Part shown: positions 34,646 to 43,587 of the stretch, piece after piece
Numbering within the stretch: position 1 is the first letter of the stretch
How the letters are laid out: the number at the start of each line of letters is the position of its first letter
Assembly: GCF_026341825.1 (NCBI RefSeq)
Contig: NZ_JAPENY010000003.1
Coordinates: forward strand, 186,001 to 250,000
Reading direction: 5' to 3'
Length of the DNA stretch: 64,000 bases
DNA from: Streptomyces sp. NBC_00620
GTDB lineage: Bacteria; Actinomycetota; Actinomycetes; Streptomycetales; Streptomycetaceae
Notes under the pieces: generated by a model
Databases searched by the model: none
The model's input: the letters and a program-made list of their open reading frames with translations, nothing else
What the model was told of the DNA's origin: nothing
Translations under genes and position numbers: made by a program

Positions 34646-35479
34646 TCACACCTTGCGCCACCGCGCCATCGCGCAGGAGAACGCTCCGAACAGGGCCAGG
34701 CCCACGGCGACGCATGCCAGCAACCAGGGGCCCATCGGGGTTTCGGTGAAGGATCGGAGTGTGTCGTCCACGCCCTTGGCCTTGTCGGGCTCGTAGTCGA
34801 CGGCGGCCCGCACGGCGAAGGCCCCGAGCGCCGCGAACACCGCTCCGCGCGCCACGCCGCCGGCCACCCCCGCCGTGTCGACCGCGCGGCGGGTCCGGGG
34901 CGACATCTCGCCGAGCTTCAGATGCTTGCGGTACTTGCGCCGCACGGCCCGGACGGCGATCCACACACCCGCCACGACAAGGCCGGCTCCGGCGGCGCCC
35001 ACGATCCACTGGCCCGCGGGTATCCCCATCGCCTTCGCCGTCACGTCCCGGGACTGTTCGTCGCTGGAGCCCGAGCCTCCCGAGCCCGCGGCGAAGGAGA
35101 GGACCGAGTAAGCGACGAAGCCGTAGAAGACACAGCGCACGGTGGACATGAGCCGCTTCCGGGCTTTGCCGCCATCGGGCCCGACCGCGCCGAAGAGCGC
35201 CTCGGACAGCCGCCACAGCGACATACCGACGAGTCCGGCACCCAGGGCCCACAGCAGGACGGCCCCGAAGGGCTTCGAGGAGATCTCCTCCAGCGCACCG
35301 CTCCGGTCCGCCTCGCGCCCGCCGTCTCCGAAGGCGATCCGCAGCGCCAGGACGCCCACCAGCAGATAGATCACACCCCGCGCGACCAGCCCGGCCCTGG
35401 CTGCGCCCTCCCGCGCCGTGCCCGTCGCCGCCCGACGGACACGGCGCCGACCGCTGCGGACCATCGCTCCATCACTCAT
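34646..35479 (-). CDS. DUF1206 integral membrane protein
   Basis: A 277-residue membrane protein made of three repeated two-helix units, each starting with an amphipathic ARxGxxARGxxY-like segment (ARAGLVARGVIYLLVG, VRCVFYGFVAYSVL, AGGVARGAVFAALG) and ending with a GxGLxxxGxW-like helix. This is the DUF1206 pattern; function is unknown. A Gly/Ser/Asp-rich loop separates units two and three. The ATG at 35479 or one 15 bases later (MVRSG) could be used. It diverges from the RpiR regulator gene. Confidence 0.85.
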   Translation of the reverse strand: MSDGAMVRSGRRRVRRAATGTAREGAARAGLVARGVIYLLVGVLALRIAFGDGGREADRSGALEEISSKPFGAVLLWALGAGLVGMSLWRLSEALFGAVGPDGGKARKRLMSTVRCVFYGFVAYSVLSFAAGSGGSGSSDEQSRDVTAKAMGIPAGQWIVGAAGAGLVVAGVWIAVRAVRRKYRKHLKLGEMSPRTRRAVDTAGVAGGVARGAVFAALGAFAVRAAVDYEPDKAKGVDDTLRSFTETPMGPWLLACVAVGLALFGAFSCAMARWRKV

Positions 35480-35643
35480 CCGGGAATTCCGCCTTCGAGC
35501 AGGCAACTTGTGGTGCTGTCGCGGGTACCCCGCAGGCGCGGGCGAAACGGGAACCGCGCATGTCACGCCCGGTGCCACCCACCGGGGCCAACACTGTCCG
35601 TGAGCTATGTTGAGTGCTTGTGGGACACGAAGGAGGCACATCT

Positions 35644-36567
35644 GTGCCATCGCCGCAGCAGGCACGTGCGCAGGCATCTGCGATCACCTCGGGGAAGACG
35701 GCCCCTGAGGTGGGCGTGGCTCCCACGTCCCAGCTCAGGGAACTGTTCGACGGGCCCCGGCTCTCCCCTGGTCAGCGACGCATCGCCCAGTACCTGATCG
35801 AGCACATCACCGAGGCGGCGTTCCTGTCGATCACCGACCTCGCCGAGCGCGTGGGGGTGAGCCAGCCCTCGGTGACCCGTTTCGCCGCGGCGGTCGGCTT
35901 CAGTGGTTACCCCGCGCTACGGGAGAAGCTCCAGTCGATCGCGCTCAGCACCCTCGGCAGCACGCCGGGCACACCGGCGGAGGCCACGAGCAACGAGTTG
36001 CAGGCGGCGGTGGACGCCGAGATCCAGAATCTGGAGAACCTGCGCCGGGACTTCGCCGACCCCGACGAGGTGATCCGCATCGGCCGGGCGCTGTCGAAGT
36101 CGGCGCCACTGACCGTCCTCGGGCTGCGGATCTCCGTCTCGCTGGCCGAGTACTTCGCGTACGCCGCACGGCGGATCCACCCGGATGTGCGGCTGGTGAC
36201 CCGGGGCGGCAGTGTCGCCTACGACGCGCTGCTCCAGTCCCGCGAGGCGGGCGGCACCTGGGTGCTCGCCTTCGACATGCCCCGGCACGCCCAGGAGACG
36301 CTCACCGCCGTACGGGTGGCACGCAGCGCGGGCCTACGGGTGGCGCTGATCACCGACCTGGCGCTCGGCCCGGTGGCGGACGAGGCCGACGTCACCTTCG
36401 CCACGGGCACCGGGTCGCGCCTCGTGTTCGACTCCTACGCGGCGCCCGTCGTGATGTCGGCGGCGCTGCTCCAGGCCATGACCGACGACGATCCGGAGCG
36501 GACGCAGGCCCGCCTGGAGGAGTACGAGCAGGTCGCCGAGCAGCACCAGTTCTTCCTCAAGGACTGA
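35644..36567 (+). CDS. MurR/RpiR family transcriptional regulator
   Basis: A 307-residue regulator. The N-terminal RpiR HTH spans about residues 30-105 (SPGQRRIAQYLIEHITEAAF, DLAERVGVSQPSVTRFAAAVGF). The C-terminal SIS domain at about 125-270 (SKSAPLTVLGLRISVSLAEYFAYAARR, FDMPRHAQETLTAVRVARSAG) binds phosphosugars or related ligands. AGGAGG lies 8 bases before the GTG at 35644, deciding the start over the upstream frame. A perfect 16-bp palindrome lies 48 bp after its stop, before the next gene, and is a candidate target. The ligand cannot be inferred. Confidence 0.88.
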   Translation: MPSPQQARAQASAITSGKTAPEVGVAPTSQLRELFDGPRLSPGQRRIAQYLIEHITEAAFLSITDLAERVGVSQPSVTRFAAAVGFSGYPALREKLQSIALSTLGSTPGTPAEATSNELQAAVDAEIQNLENLRRDFADPDEVIRIGRALSKSAPLTVLGLRISVSLAEYFAYAARRIHPDVRLVTRGGSVAYDALLQSREAGGTWVLAFDMPRHAQETLTAVRVARSAGLRVALITDLALGPVADEADVTFATGTGSRLVFDSYAAPVVMSAALLQAMTDDDPERTQARLEEYEQVAEQHQFFLKD

Positions 36568-36615
36568 GAATCCCACGAAACCATCACATCTCCGGATCTT
36601 TCACACCGAATCACG

Positions 36616-36631
36616 CATGAAAATTTTCATG
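36616..36631. promoter_or_regulatory. Perfect 16-bp AT-rich palindrome, candidate RpiR operator
   Basis: CATGAAAATTTTCATG lies between the RpiR-family gene and the small gene at 36795, just upstream of promoter-like sequence. TGAAA-TTTCA symmetry suits RpiR/MurR-type regulators. It is an outlier in this GC-rich DNA. Confidence 0.6.
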
Positions 36632-36634
36632 TTC

Positions 36635-36663
36635 TTGCGTAACCGGCGGTATATATAAATACT
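36635..36663 (+). promoter_or_regulatory. AT-rich promoter for the 126-residue protein gene
   Basis: TTGCGT, 17 bp, AATACT, with TATATATAAATA just inside. It starts 4 bp after the palindrome, so a protein bound there would contact the -35 region. Confidence 0.45.
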
Positions 36664-36671
36664 GCTCGCGT

Positions 36672-36715
36672 CCACCCGGGGCTCTCCGCTCCTACCCGCC
36701 CTGGGGCCCGGGTGG
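36672..36715 (+). ncRNA. Leader hairpin 1 of the 126-residue protein gene
   Basis: CCACCCGGG and CCCGGGTGG pair perfectly around a 26-nt pyrimidine-rich loop, in the presumed 5' untranslated region. No known riboswitch pattern was recognised. Confidence 0.4.
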
Positions 36716-36722
36716 CCGTGGT

Positions 36723-36756
36723 GGCGGCCCCGGCCATCCCCTAGACCGGGGCCGCC
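36723..36756 (+). terminator. Leader hairpin 2, possible attenuator or terminator
   Basis: GGCGGCCCCGG and CCGGGGCCGCC form a perfect 11-bp stem with a 12-nt loop, 38 bp before the start at 36795. It could attenuate that gene or end transcripts from the RpiR gene. Confidence 0.5.
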
Positions 36757-36794
36757 CCAGACTCCCCCGCCGACGTAACCCGGAAGCGATGAAC

Positions 36795-37175
36795 ATGGCC
36801 CTGACGACGTACTCACCGATCACCTCGGACTGGCCGTGCCAGGTCAAGACCCCAGGCAGCTTCGACTGGGAGCGATCCGCGGTCAGGTGGCTGCGCGAGC
36901 TGGTGCCGTCTCGCTACGCGAGCTACCCCGCGCTGATCAAGCACCCCGTGCTCCTGGCCCGCCACGCACAGATCCAGGTGCAGCACGAGATACGGGTCGC
37001 CCGCACCGCCCTGCAGACCGCGCGTGCCGAACTGCCCGCCCTCGGCCTGCACGAGGGGGTCATCGAGCACACCATCAAGCTGTACGCGGCCGAGGTGCTG
37101 CAGCTTCAGCACATCGCCCGCAGCATCCGTGCCGTCAGCCAGGCTCTGGTGGACGGCAACGTGCCGCGGACCTGA
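36795..37175 (+). CDS. Conserved hypothetical streptomycete protein
   Basis: A 126-residue soluble, mostly helical protein with no family I recognise. The N-terminus ALTTYSPITSDWPCQVKTPG is followed by WLRELVPSRYASYP and a long helical region (HAQIQVQHEIRVARTALQTA ... EHTIKLYAAEVLQLQH) that probably forms a coiled-coil or helical bundle. The ATG at 36795 has GGAAG 8 bases upstream; the ATG six bases earlier would have only 2. The elaborate upstream region (palindrome, AT-rich promoter, two hairpins) suggests tight regulation. Codon use is ordinary for the region. Confidence 0.65.
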   Translation: MALTTYSPITSDWPCQVKTPGSFDWERSAVRWLRELVPSRYASYPALIKHPVLLARHAQIQVQHEIRVARTALQTARAELPALGLHEGVIEHTIKLYAAEVLQLQHIARSIRAVSQALVDGNVPRT

Positions 37176-37259
37176 GTTCGGAGCGGTCCGGCGCGATAGG
37201 AAGGGCACGAGCGGGAAGACGTAGGGAGCAACTTCCCGCCGAGAGCCCTGGACGGACGC

Positions 37260-37571
37260 ATGGAATCCACGACCTGGACAGTCATCCTCATCGTCGCGAT
37301 CCTGGGTGCCGTCCTGCTCGGGGTGGCGATCGCGCTCCTGGTCCGGCTCGTCCGTGCCCGCCGCGACCTGCGCCGTGCCGGGCTTCCGTCCGGCCCCCGC
37401 TGGGTCTTCTGGGGCGCCGTCGCCTATCTCCTGCTCCCGGCCGATCTGCTGCCCGACCCCATCTACCTGGACGACATCGGCGTACTCCTGATGGCTCTGC
37501 GCTCGATGCGCCCGGCAGCGGGTGACCGCCCGAGCATCGACGGGAACCCCGGAGCGCCGACGGACCGTTGA
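37260..37571 (+). CDS. DUF1232 (YkvA-type) small membrane protein
   Basis: A 103-residue protein. An N-terminal transmembrane helix (VILIVAILGAVLLGVAIALLV in short: ILIVAILGAVLLG) is followed by a basic stretch and a second hydrophobic segment ending in YLLLPADLLPDPIYLDDIG. The motif PxDLLPDxxxxLDDIG is the DUF1232 signature. Function is unknown. It follows the previous gene by 84 bp on the same strand and is followed by the TerD-CAP gene. Confidence 0.78.
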   Translation: MESTTWTVILIVAILGAVLLGVAIALLVRLVRARRDLRRAGLPSGPRWVFWGAVAYLLLPADLLPDPIYLDDIGVLLMALRSMRPAAGDRPSIDGNPGAPTDR

Positions 37572-37644
37572 CCATCCGACGGCCTGTGACGTGAACTCCC
37601 TCGTCGCAGGCCGGTACGGATCACTACGTCGACGGGGCGGCACC

Positions 37645-39000
37645 ATGACCGAGCTGGTTCCCGGGGGCAACGTGCCCCTGCCGGGCGGCATCCTGACCCT
37701 CCGGGTGCCGGGCCCCTTCGACGTCTGCGCGCTGATCACCGACGACAGCGGAAAGGTGCGCGGCGACGGCGACTTCGTGTTCTACAACCAGCCGGCCGCG
37801 CCCGGCACCCGGCTCCAGGGAGAGCGGCTCACCATCGATCCCCTCCGACTGCGGGCCGGGGCCAGCCGCGTCACGGTGGTCATCAGCTCCGCCGACCCCT
37901 CGACGCCCCTGGCTCGGCTGCCCGCGCCCACCCTGCATGTCGGCGGACCGGGCCCTCGCACCCTCGCCCGCTTCACCCCGCCGCGTCCGCAGCGGGAGAC
38001 CGTGCTGCTACTCGCCGAGATCTACCGCCGTGGCGGAGGGTGGAAGCTGCGCGCGCTGGGCCAGGGGTACGCGGACGGACTGGCAGGCCTGGCACGGGAC
38101 TTCGGGGTCGATGTCGCCGAGGACGAAGCGCCGCGGGGCGGGGCTCCTCACCTGGGCAGGTCCGCCGGCCGGGGGAACACCGGGGCCCACAGCGGCGGAC
38201 CGAACGGCCGGGGGAACGCCGTGCCCGACACGGACGGATTCCTCGGCCTGGTGAACTCCGCCCGTGCCAGGGCCGGTTCCCCGCCCGTGTCCCTCGACGC
38301 ACGGCTGGCGGCAGCGGCGCGCGCCCACGCCTCCGACATGGCCGCCCGCGGGGTGCTCAGCTCCGAGAGCCCGGACGGCACCTCCTTGTACCAGCGCGTC
38401 ACCTCGACCGGATACGCGTATCTCACCGTCGGCGAACATCTGGTCTCCGGCCCCCGCACACCACGTGAGTTCGTGGAGTACTGCCTCTCGGCCGAGCAGT
38501 CCCGGACCACGCTGTGCGAGCGCGTGTTCAGCCAGGTCGGTCTGGCGTACGTCCCCGACCGCTCCGGCGACCTGTACTGGACGGCCCTGTGGGCACGGCC
38601 CTTCAGCCCCGGCGACCTGGTGCGGACGGAGAACAAGGTCGTCGCGCTCACCAACGCCGAACGGACCGCAGCCGGTCTACGGCCCCTGTCGGTCGACCCG
38701 CTGCTCACCAACGCGGCGCAGGCGCACAGTTCCGACATGGTGGCCCGTGCCTTCTACTCCCACACCTCCCCCGGCGGCAGCCAGCCCTGGGACCGGGCGG
38801 CCGCCGCGGGCAGCAGGCGCCGCACCATCGGCGAGAACATCGCCTGCGGCCAGCGCTCCCCCGCCGAGGTCGTCCTCGGCTGGATGAACAGCCCCGGCCA
38901 TCGCGCCAACATCCTCAAGCCCGCCTTCACCCACATAGGGATAGGCCTGGCCGGCGGCGGCAAGGCGGGCACGTACTGGACGCAGCTCTTCGGCGCCTGA
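37645..39000 (+). CDS. TerD domain fused to two CAP (SCP/PR-1) domains
   Basis: A 451-residue fusion without a signal peptide. Residues 1-165 are a TerD-like beta-sandwich (GGNVPLPGGILTLRV, Ca2+-type acidic loop TDDSGKVRGDGDFVFYNQP). A Gly-rich linker leads to a first CAP domain (about 195-320; NSARARAGSPPVSLDARLAAAA then HASDMAARG) that has lost the usual SPGHRxNI motif. A second CAP domain (325-451) is canonical: HSSDMVARAFYSHTSPGG, GENIACG, WMNSPGHRANIL. TerD binds calcium in stress/tellurite systems and CAP proteins are usually extracellular. The combination is unusual. The ATG has only a weak GGGGCGG upstream. Confidence 0.82.
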   Translation: MTELVPGGNVPLPGGILTLRVPGPFDVCALITDDSGKVRGDGDFVFYNQPAAPGTRLQGERLTIDPLRLRAGASRVTVVISSADPSTPLARLPAPTLHVGGPGPRTLARFTPPRPQRETVLLLAEIYRRGGGWKLRALGQGYADGLAGLARDFGVDVAEDEAPRGGAPHLGRSAGRGNTGAHSGGPNGRGNAVPDTDGFLGLVNSARARAGSPPVSLDARLAAAARAHASDMAARGVLSSESPDGTSLYQRVTSTGYAYLTVGEHLVSGPRTPREFVEYCLSAEQSRTTLCERVFSQVGLAYVPDRSGDLYWTALWARPFSPGDLVRTENKVVALTNAERTAAGLRPLSVDPLLTNAAQAHSSDMVARAFYSHTSPGGSQPWDRAAAAGSRRRTIGENIACGQRSPAEVVLGWMNSPGHRANILKPAFTHIGIGLAGGGKAGTYWTQLFGA

Positions 39001-39168
39001 CACGCCGCCGTCCCAACTCACCTTCACCTTTCGCTGTTTCTGATTCCTCCACGGGCAATGCAACCCACAAGCCCCTCCTGCGCGTAGAGATGGTGAATAC
39101 GCCCGCATCCGCGGCGCGGCTCGGGCCGGGAATCCGCACCGGCAGAAGCAACTCGGGAGAAGAATCAG

Positions 39169-40413
39169 ATGGTCTCAGGAACGGTGGGCACGGGTACGGC
39201 GCTTGGCGCGGTTCTGCTGTCCCTCCTGGCAGTCCCCGCACATGCGGCGACTCCTTCGGGCACCGTGCGTGAAGCAAGCGTCGCCGCCGGGGAGTTGGCG
39301 GCGCCCGATGACGCGGGGCTGCGCGAGGTGCTGCGTACGGCTCTGTCGCAGGGGGCGCCCGGCGCGATGGTGAGAGTCGACGACAACGGCACGGTCCACC
39401 GGCTGTCGGAGGGAGACGCCGACCGGGTCACCGGGCGCGCCCTCACCACGTACGACCGGTTCCGTGTCGGCAGTGTCAGCAAGTCCTTCACCGCCGTGGT
39501 GCTGCTGCAACTGGTCGACGAGGGCAAGCTCAACCTGGACACATCCGTGAACAGCTATCTCCCGGGGCTGCTGCCCGACGACCGGATCACCGTGCGCCAT
39601 CTGCTGAGCCACCGCAGCGGCCTGTACGACTACACCAACGACATGTTCGAGCAGACGGTCCCGGGCTTCGAGGCCGTCCGCAACAAGGTGTTCAGCTACC
39701 AGGACCTGGTGGACCTGTCCCTGGCGAAGCCGCTCACCAACGCGCCGGGCGCGGCCTACTCGTACTCGAACACCAATTTCGTCGTGGGGGGCATGCTCAT
39801 CGAGAAGCTCACCGGGCAGTCCGTCCGCACGGAGTACCAGAAGCGCATCATCAAGCCGCTGAAGCTGACCGGCACCTCCTACGTCCACCCGAACACCGCG
39901 ATCGCGGGCCGCCACGCCAACGGTTACCTCCCGCCCGACGAAGGCGGCACCCCGGTCGACTCCACCGAGCAGACCGTCTCCTGGGCACAGAGCGCGGGCG
40001 CGATCATCTCCACCACCCACGACCTGAACACCTTCTTCTCCGCGCTGCTCGGCGGAAGGCTCATGTCCGCCGCCCAGCTCGCTCAGATGCAGCAGTGGAC
40101 GCCGGTGAACAGCACCCAGGGCTACGGTCTCGGCCTGCGCCGCCGCGACCTGTCGTGCGGTGTCTCCGTGTACGGGCACACGGGCACCGTCCAGGGCTAC
40201 TACACGTACGCGTTCACCTCGAAGGACGGCAAGCGCAGCGTCACCGCGCTCGCCAACACCTCGAACAACGGCACCGTGCTCACCACCCTCAGCCGCACGC
40301 TGGAATCCGCCTTCTGCGGCAAGCCGCAGACCACGGCCGCCGCGCGCAGCTCGGCGACCGTGAACCAGGTGGAGCGCTACGAGGACATCGCGCCGAACAT
40401 CGCCCGCGACTGA
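39169..40413 (+). CDS. D-alanyl-D-alanine carboxypeptidase, R61 type
   Basis: A 414-residue secreted serine DD-peptidase closely resembling the Streptomyces R61 enzyme, which removes the terminal D-Ala of peptidoglycan precursors. The signal peptide ends near AHAA (residue 27). The penicillin-binding motifs are S102-x-x-K105 (SVSK), YSN (YSYSNTN) and HTG (YGHTGTVQGYYTYAF). The C-terminus LESAFCGKP...VERYEDIAPNIARD also matches R61, whose C-terminal tail is processed. R61 has SVTK where this has SVSK. CGGGAGAAG lies upstream of the ATG. Transcribed alone. Confidence 0.93.
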   Translation: MVSGTVGTGTALGAVLLSLLAVPAHAATPSGTVREASVAAGELAAPDDAGLREVLRTALSQGAPGAMVRVDDNGTVHRLSEGDADRVTGRALTTYDRFRVGSVSKSFTAVVLLQLVDEGKLNLDTSVNSYLPGLLPDDRITVRHLLSHRSGLYDYTNDMFEQTVPGFEAVRNKVFSYQDLVDLSLAKPLTNAPGAAYSYSNTNFVVGGMLIEKLTGQSVRTEYQKRIIKPLKLTGTSYVHPNTAIAGRHANGYLPPDEGGTPVDSTEQTVSWAQSAGAIISTTHDLNTFFSALLGGRLMSAAQLAQMQQWTPVNSTQGYGLGLRRRDLSCGVSVYGHTGTVQGYYTYAFTSKDGKRSVTALANTSNNGTVLTTLSRTLESAFCGKPQTTAAARSSATVNQVERYEDIAPNIARD

Positions 40414-40429
40414 TCTCCCTGGCTGCGCC

Positions 40430-42775
40430 TCACCCGTGACTGTTCGGCCGCCGGTGCGGTGGCTGTTCGGGGGCGGGGCGCAGCCTGGGGGCCGGGATCC
40501 GCAGGCCCTGGGGCTTGTCGGCTTCGACGGTGACCGGTTCGTGGTAGTGGCGGATCTCCAGGGGTTCGCCGCTCACGAGCGTGTAGGTGGCGGTGGCCGG
40601 TCCGATCTCCACACGCAGCCGGCGGCCGAGGAGTTCCAGGTTGAAGGCGAGGCGGTGGAAGCGTTCCGGCAGCCGGGGCTTGAACTCCAGGGTGTCGCCG
40701 TGGTGGCGCAGACCGCCGAAGCCCGCGACCAGGGCCATCCAGGTTCCGGCCAGGGAGGCGATGTGCAGGCCGTCCCGGGTGTTGTTCTCCAGGTCGCGCA
40801 GATCCATCAGCGCGGCCTCCACCAAGTAGTCGTAGGCGAGACCCGGATGGCCCGCCTCGGCCGCGATCACGGCCTGGCAGCAGGCGGACAGGGAGGAGTC
40901 GCGGACGGTGAGGGGCTCGTAGTAGGCGAAGTTGCGGGCCTTGTGCTCGTCGTCGAAGTAGGGGCTGCACTTGTACATGGCCAGCACCAGGTCGGCCTGC
41001 TTGACGACCTGCTTGCGGTAGATGTCGAAGTACGGGAAGTGCAGCATCAGCGGGTACTGGTCGGGGCGGGTGGTGGCGAAGTCCCAGCGCTGGTAGCTGG
41101 TGAACCCGGCGTGCTGTTCATGGACGCCTAGTTCGTGGTTGTAGGGGATGTGCATGGCGCCGGCGGAGTCGCGCCAGGCGGCGCTCTCCTCGTCGTCGAC
41201 CCCGAGGGCCTCGGCCTGCCGCGGGTGGCGCTCGACGACGTCCGCGGCCGCCAGCAGGTTCGTACGGGCCATCAGGTTGGTGTACGTGTTGTCGTCCGCG
41301 ACGGCGCTGTACTCGTCGGGGCCCGTCACCCCGTCGATGTGGAACCCTCCCTGGTGGTCGTGGTGGCCCAGCGACCGCCACAGGCGCGCCGTCTCCACGA
41401 GCAGTTCGACCCCGGTGTCGCGTTCGAACGGCTTGTCGCCGGTGACGGCCGTGTAGTGCACGACGGCGTCGGCGATGTCGGCGTTGACGTGGAACGCGGC
41501 GGTCCCGGCAGGCCAGTACGCCGAGCCTTCCTCGCCCGCTATGGTCCGCCAGGGGAACGCCGCGCCGCTCAGGCCGAGTTGGGCCGCCCTCTCGCGGGCG
41601 GCGGGCAGTGTGTTCTGGCGCCAGCGCAGCGCCTCGGCCACGGCACCGGGCGCGGTGTAGGTGAGCAGCGGCAGTACGAAGGTCTCGGTGTCCCAGAAGG
41701 CGTGGCCGTCGTATCCGGATCCGGTGAGCCCCTTCGCGGGTATCGCGCGCTGTTCGGCGCGGGCACCGGCCTGCAGGACGTGGAACAGCGCGAACCGTAC
41801 GGCCTGCTGGATCTCCTCGTCGCCGTCCACCTCGACGTCCGCGCGGGCCCAGAAGTCGTCGAGATAGGTCCGCTGTTCGTCGACGAGGCCCTGCCAGCCG
41901 CCGTGCTGGGCCGACGCGAGCGCCGCGTCGGCCTGAGCGCGCAGAGCGGGCAGGGACCGGGTGCTCGACCAGCCGTAGGAGACGAGCTTCTCCACGTGCA
42001 GCTTCTGTCCGGGCTCCAGGACGGAGGTGACGGTGAGGCGGGCGACGTCGGCGGTGCTCTCGCCGCTCGTCGTGGTCGGTTCGGGGCCGGTGACGGCGTG
42101 GTCGGCGGCGGTGGCGACGCGCAGCCCGCTGCGCCGGGTGCGGTGCACCAGTCGCAGCCGCCCGCCCTGGGCAAAGTGCTCCTCACCTTCGAGCGGCGAC
42201 TCCAGGACGATCGCGGCCCGGGGGTCTCCGTTGCGGCCCGGCAGTTGCTCGTTGGCGACGAGTTCCGACTGGACGACGACACGGACCCGGGAGTCGACGG
42301 CCTCCACCTCGTAACTGACAGCGGCTATCGCGCGCTGGGTGAAGGACACCAGCCGGGTGGAGCGCACACGGACCGTGTCGCCCGCCGGTGAGGTCCATTC
42401 GCAGCTCCGGGTGAGCAGACCGGTGCGCAGGTCGAGGACGCGCTCGTGGGAGCGCAGCCGTCCGTAGCGCAGGTCGAACGGCTCGTCGTCGACCAGCAGC
42501 CGGATCACCTTGCCGTTGGTGACGTTGATGACCGTCTGCCCGGACTCCGGGTAGCCGTATCCGGCTTCGGCGTAGGGCAGTGGGTGGACTTCGTGGACGC
42601 CGTTCAGGTAGGAGCCCGGAAGGCCGTGCGGTTCGCCTTCGTCGAGGTTGCCGCGCCAGCCGACATGGCCGTTGGACAGGGCGAACACGGACTCGCTCTG
42701 CGGCAGTACGTCGAGGTTGAGGACGTGCTCACGCAGGGCCCACGGCTCGACGGCGTACGACGTGTGAGTGATCAC
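40430..42775 (-). CDS. GH65 family disaccharide phosphorylase
   Basis: A 781-residue cytoplasmic phosphorylase of the trehalose/maltose/kojibiose group. The N-terminal beta-sandwich (SNGHVGWRGNLDEGEPHGLPGSY... in short GHVGWRGNLDEG) precedes an (alpha/alpha)6 barrel with FWDTETFVLPLLTY and the general acid Glu in GVTGPDEYSAVADDN. KQVVKQADLVL and the phosphate-binding SSLSACC fit GH65. The products are beta-glucose-1-phosphate plus a sugar. The GTG overlaps the stop of the beta-phosphoglucomutase gene by 4 bp, so the two enzymes feed disaccharide glucose into glycolysis as glucose-6-phosphate. Exact substrate is not determinable. Confidence 0.9.
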   Translation of the reverse strand: MITHTSYAVEPWALREHVLNLDVLPQSESVFALSNGHVGWRGNLDEGEPHGLPGSYLNGVHEVHPLPYAEAGYGYPESGQTVINVTNGKVIRLLVDDEPFDLRYGRLRSHERVLDLRTGLLTRSCEWTSPAGDTVRVRSTRLVSFTQRAIAAVSYEVEAVDSRVRVVVQSELVANEQLPGRNGDPRAAIVLESPLEGEEHFAQGGRLRLVHRTRRSGLRVATAADHAVTGPEPTTTSGESTADVARLTVTSVLEPGQKLHVEKLVSYGWSSTRSLPALRAQADAALASAQHGGWQGLVDEQRTYLDDFWARADVEVDGDEEIQQAVRFALFHVLQAGARAEQRAIPAKGLTGSGYDGHAFWDTETFVLPLLTYTAPGAVAEALRWRQNTLPAARERAAQLGLSGAAFPWRTIAGEEGSAYWPAGTAAFHVNADIADAVVHYTAVTGDKPFERDTGVELLVETARLWRSLGHHDHQGGFHIDGVTGPDEYSAVADDNTYTNLMARTNLLAAADVVERHPRQAEALGVDDEESAAWRDSAGAMHIPYNHELGVHEQHAGFTSYQRWDFATTRPDQYPLMLHFPYFDIYRKQVVKQADLVLAMYKCSPYFDDEHKARNFAYYEPLTVRDSSLSACCQAVIAAEAGHPGLAYDYLVEAALMDLRDLENNTRDGLHIASLAGTWMALVAGFGGLRHHGDTLEFKPRLPERFHRLAFNLELLGRRLRVEIGPATATYTLVSGEPLEIRHYHEPVTVEADKPQGLRIPAPRLRPAPEQPPHRRPNSHG

Positions 42776-43512
42776 GCGCTCTCCCCCAGTTCCGCGAGAT
42801 CCCGTACGACGATGTCCGCGCCGTGCGCGCGCAGGGCGGCTCCCTGGCCGACGCGGTCGACCCCGACGACGTACCCGAAGTGGCCCGAGCGGCCCGCGTC
42901 CATGCCGGCCAGCGCGTCCTCGAAGACGGCTGCCTGGGACGCGTCGGCTCCGAGGTCCCGCGCGGCTGCCAGGAAGGTGTCCGGCTTCGGCTTGCCCGGC
43001 AGTCTGCGCTCGGCTGCGACGACGCCGTCGATCCTGACCTCGAAGAGGGACTCGGCGCCCACCGCGCGCAGGATGTCCCGGCAGTTGGTGCTGGAGGAGA
43101 CGACCGCGGTCCGCAGACCGCTCGCGCGGACCGCCTCGACATAGCGCAGTGTGCCGTCGTACGCCTCCACGCCGCCGCTGCGGATCAGTTCGAGGAGCAG
43201 GTTGTTCTTGCGGTTGCCAAGGCCTTGGACAGTCGGACTGTCCGGCGGGTCGTCGGGCGACCCCTCGGGCAGTTCGATTCCCCGCGAGGCGAGGAAGGCG
43301 CGGACGCCGTCGGCGCGCGGGCGTCCGTCCACGTGGTCGTTGTAGTCGGCGTCGGTGAAGGGACGGAACCCGTCGCCGTCACGTTGGTGGAGGAATTCGT
43401 CGAACGTCCGCTGCCAGGCGGCCGCGTGGACGACGGCGGTCTTGGTGATGACCCCGTCGAGATCGAAGAGGCAGGCCAGGATTTCTTTCGGAAGACCGAG
43501 CTGCTCTGTCAT
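42772..43512 (-). CDS. pgmB: Beta-phosphoglucomutase family HAD enzyme
   Basis: A 246-residue HAD phosphotransferase. Motif I is CLFDLDGVITKTAVVHAAAW with the nucleophile and acid/base Asp pair, motif II VVSSSTN, the motif III Lys in GKPKPDTF and motif IV FEDALAGMDAG. The cap HVDGRPRADGVRAFLASRG and the N..LLLELI element are typical of beta-PGM-like proteins that interconvert beta-glucose-1-phosphate and glucose-6-phosphate. It is translationally coupled to the GH65 phosphorylase. A G/C-rich hairpin (43521-43559) sits just before the ATG and may limit translation. Confidence 0.85.
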   Translation of the reverse strand: MTEQLGLPKEILACLFDLDGVITKTAVVHAAAWQRTFDEFLHQRDGDGFRPFTDADYNDHVDGRPRADGVRAFLASRGIELPEGSPDDPPDSPTVQGLGNRKNNLLLELIRSGGVEAYDGTLRYVEAVRASGLRTAVVSSSTNCRDILRAVGAESLFEVRIDGVVAAERRLPGKPKPDTFLAAARDLGADASQAAVFEDALAGMDAGRSGHFGYVVGVDRVGQGAALRAHGADIVVRDLAELGESA

Positions 43513-43520
43513 ACGGTGCA

Positions 43521-43559
43521 GTGTGCCCCGAGGGGCCCCGGCCACGGGGTGGCGCACAC
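43521..43559 (-). terminator. Hairpin between the small Cys protein and pgmB genes
   Basis: Outer GTGTGC/GCACAC and inner CCCCG-GCCA-CGGGG arms fold into a two-part stem, 9 bp upstream of the pgmB start. It may terminate the upstream small gene or reduce translation of pgmB. Confidence 0.4.
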
Positions 43560-43587
43560 CACACGGCCTCGGGGCGGTCGAGGTGCC

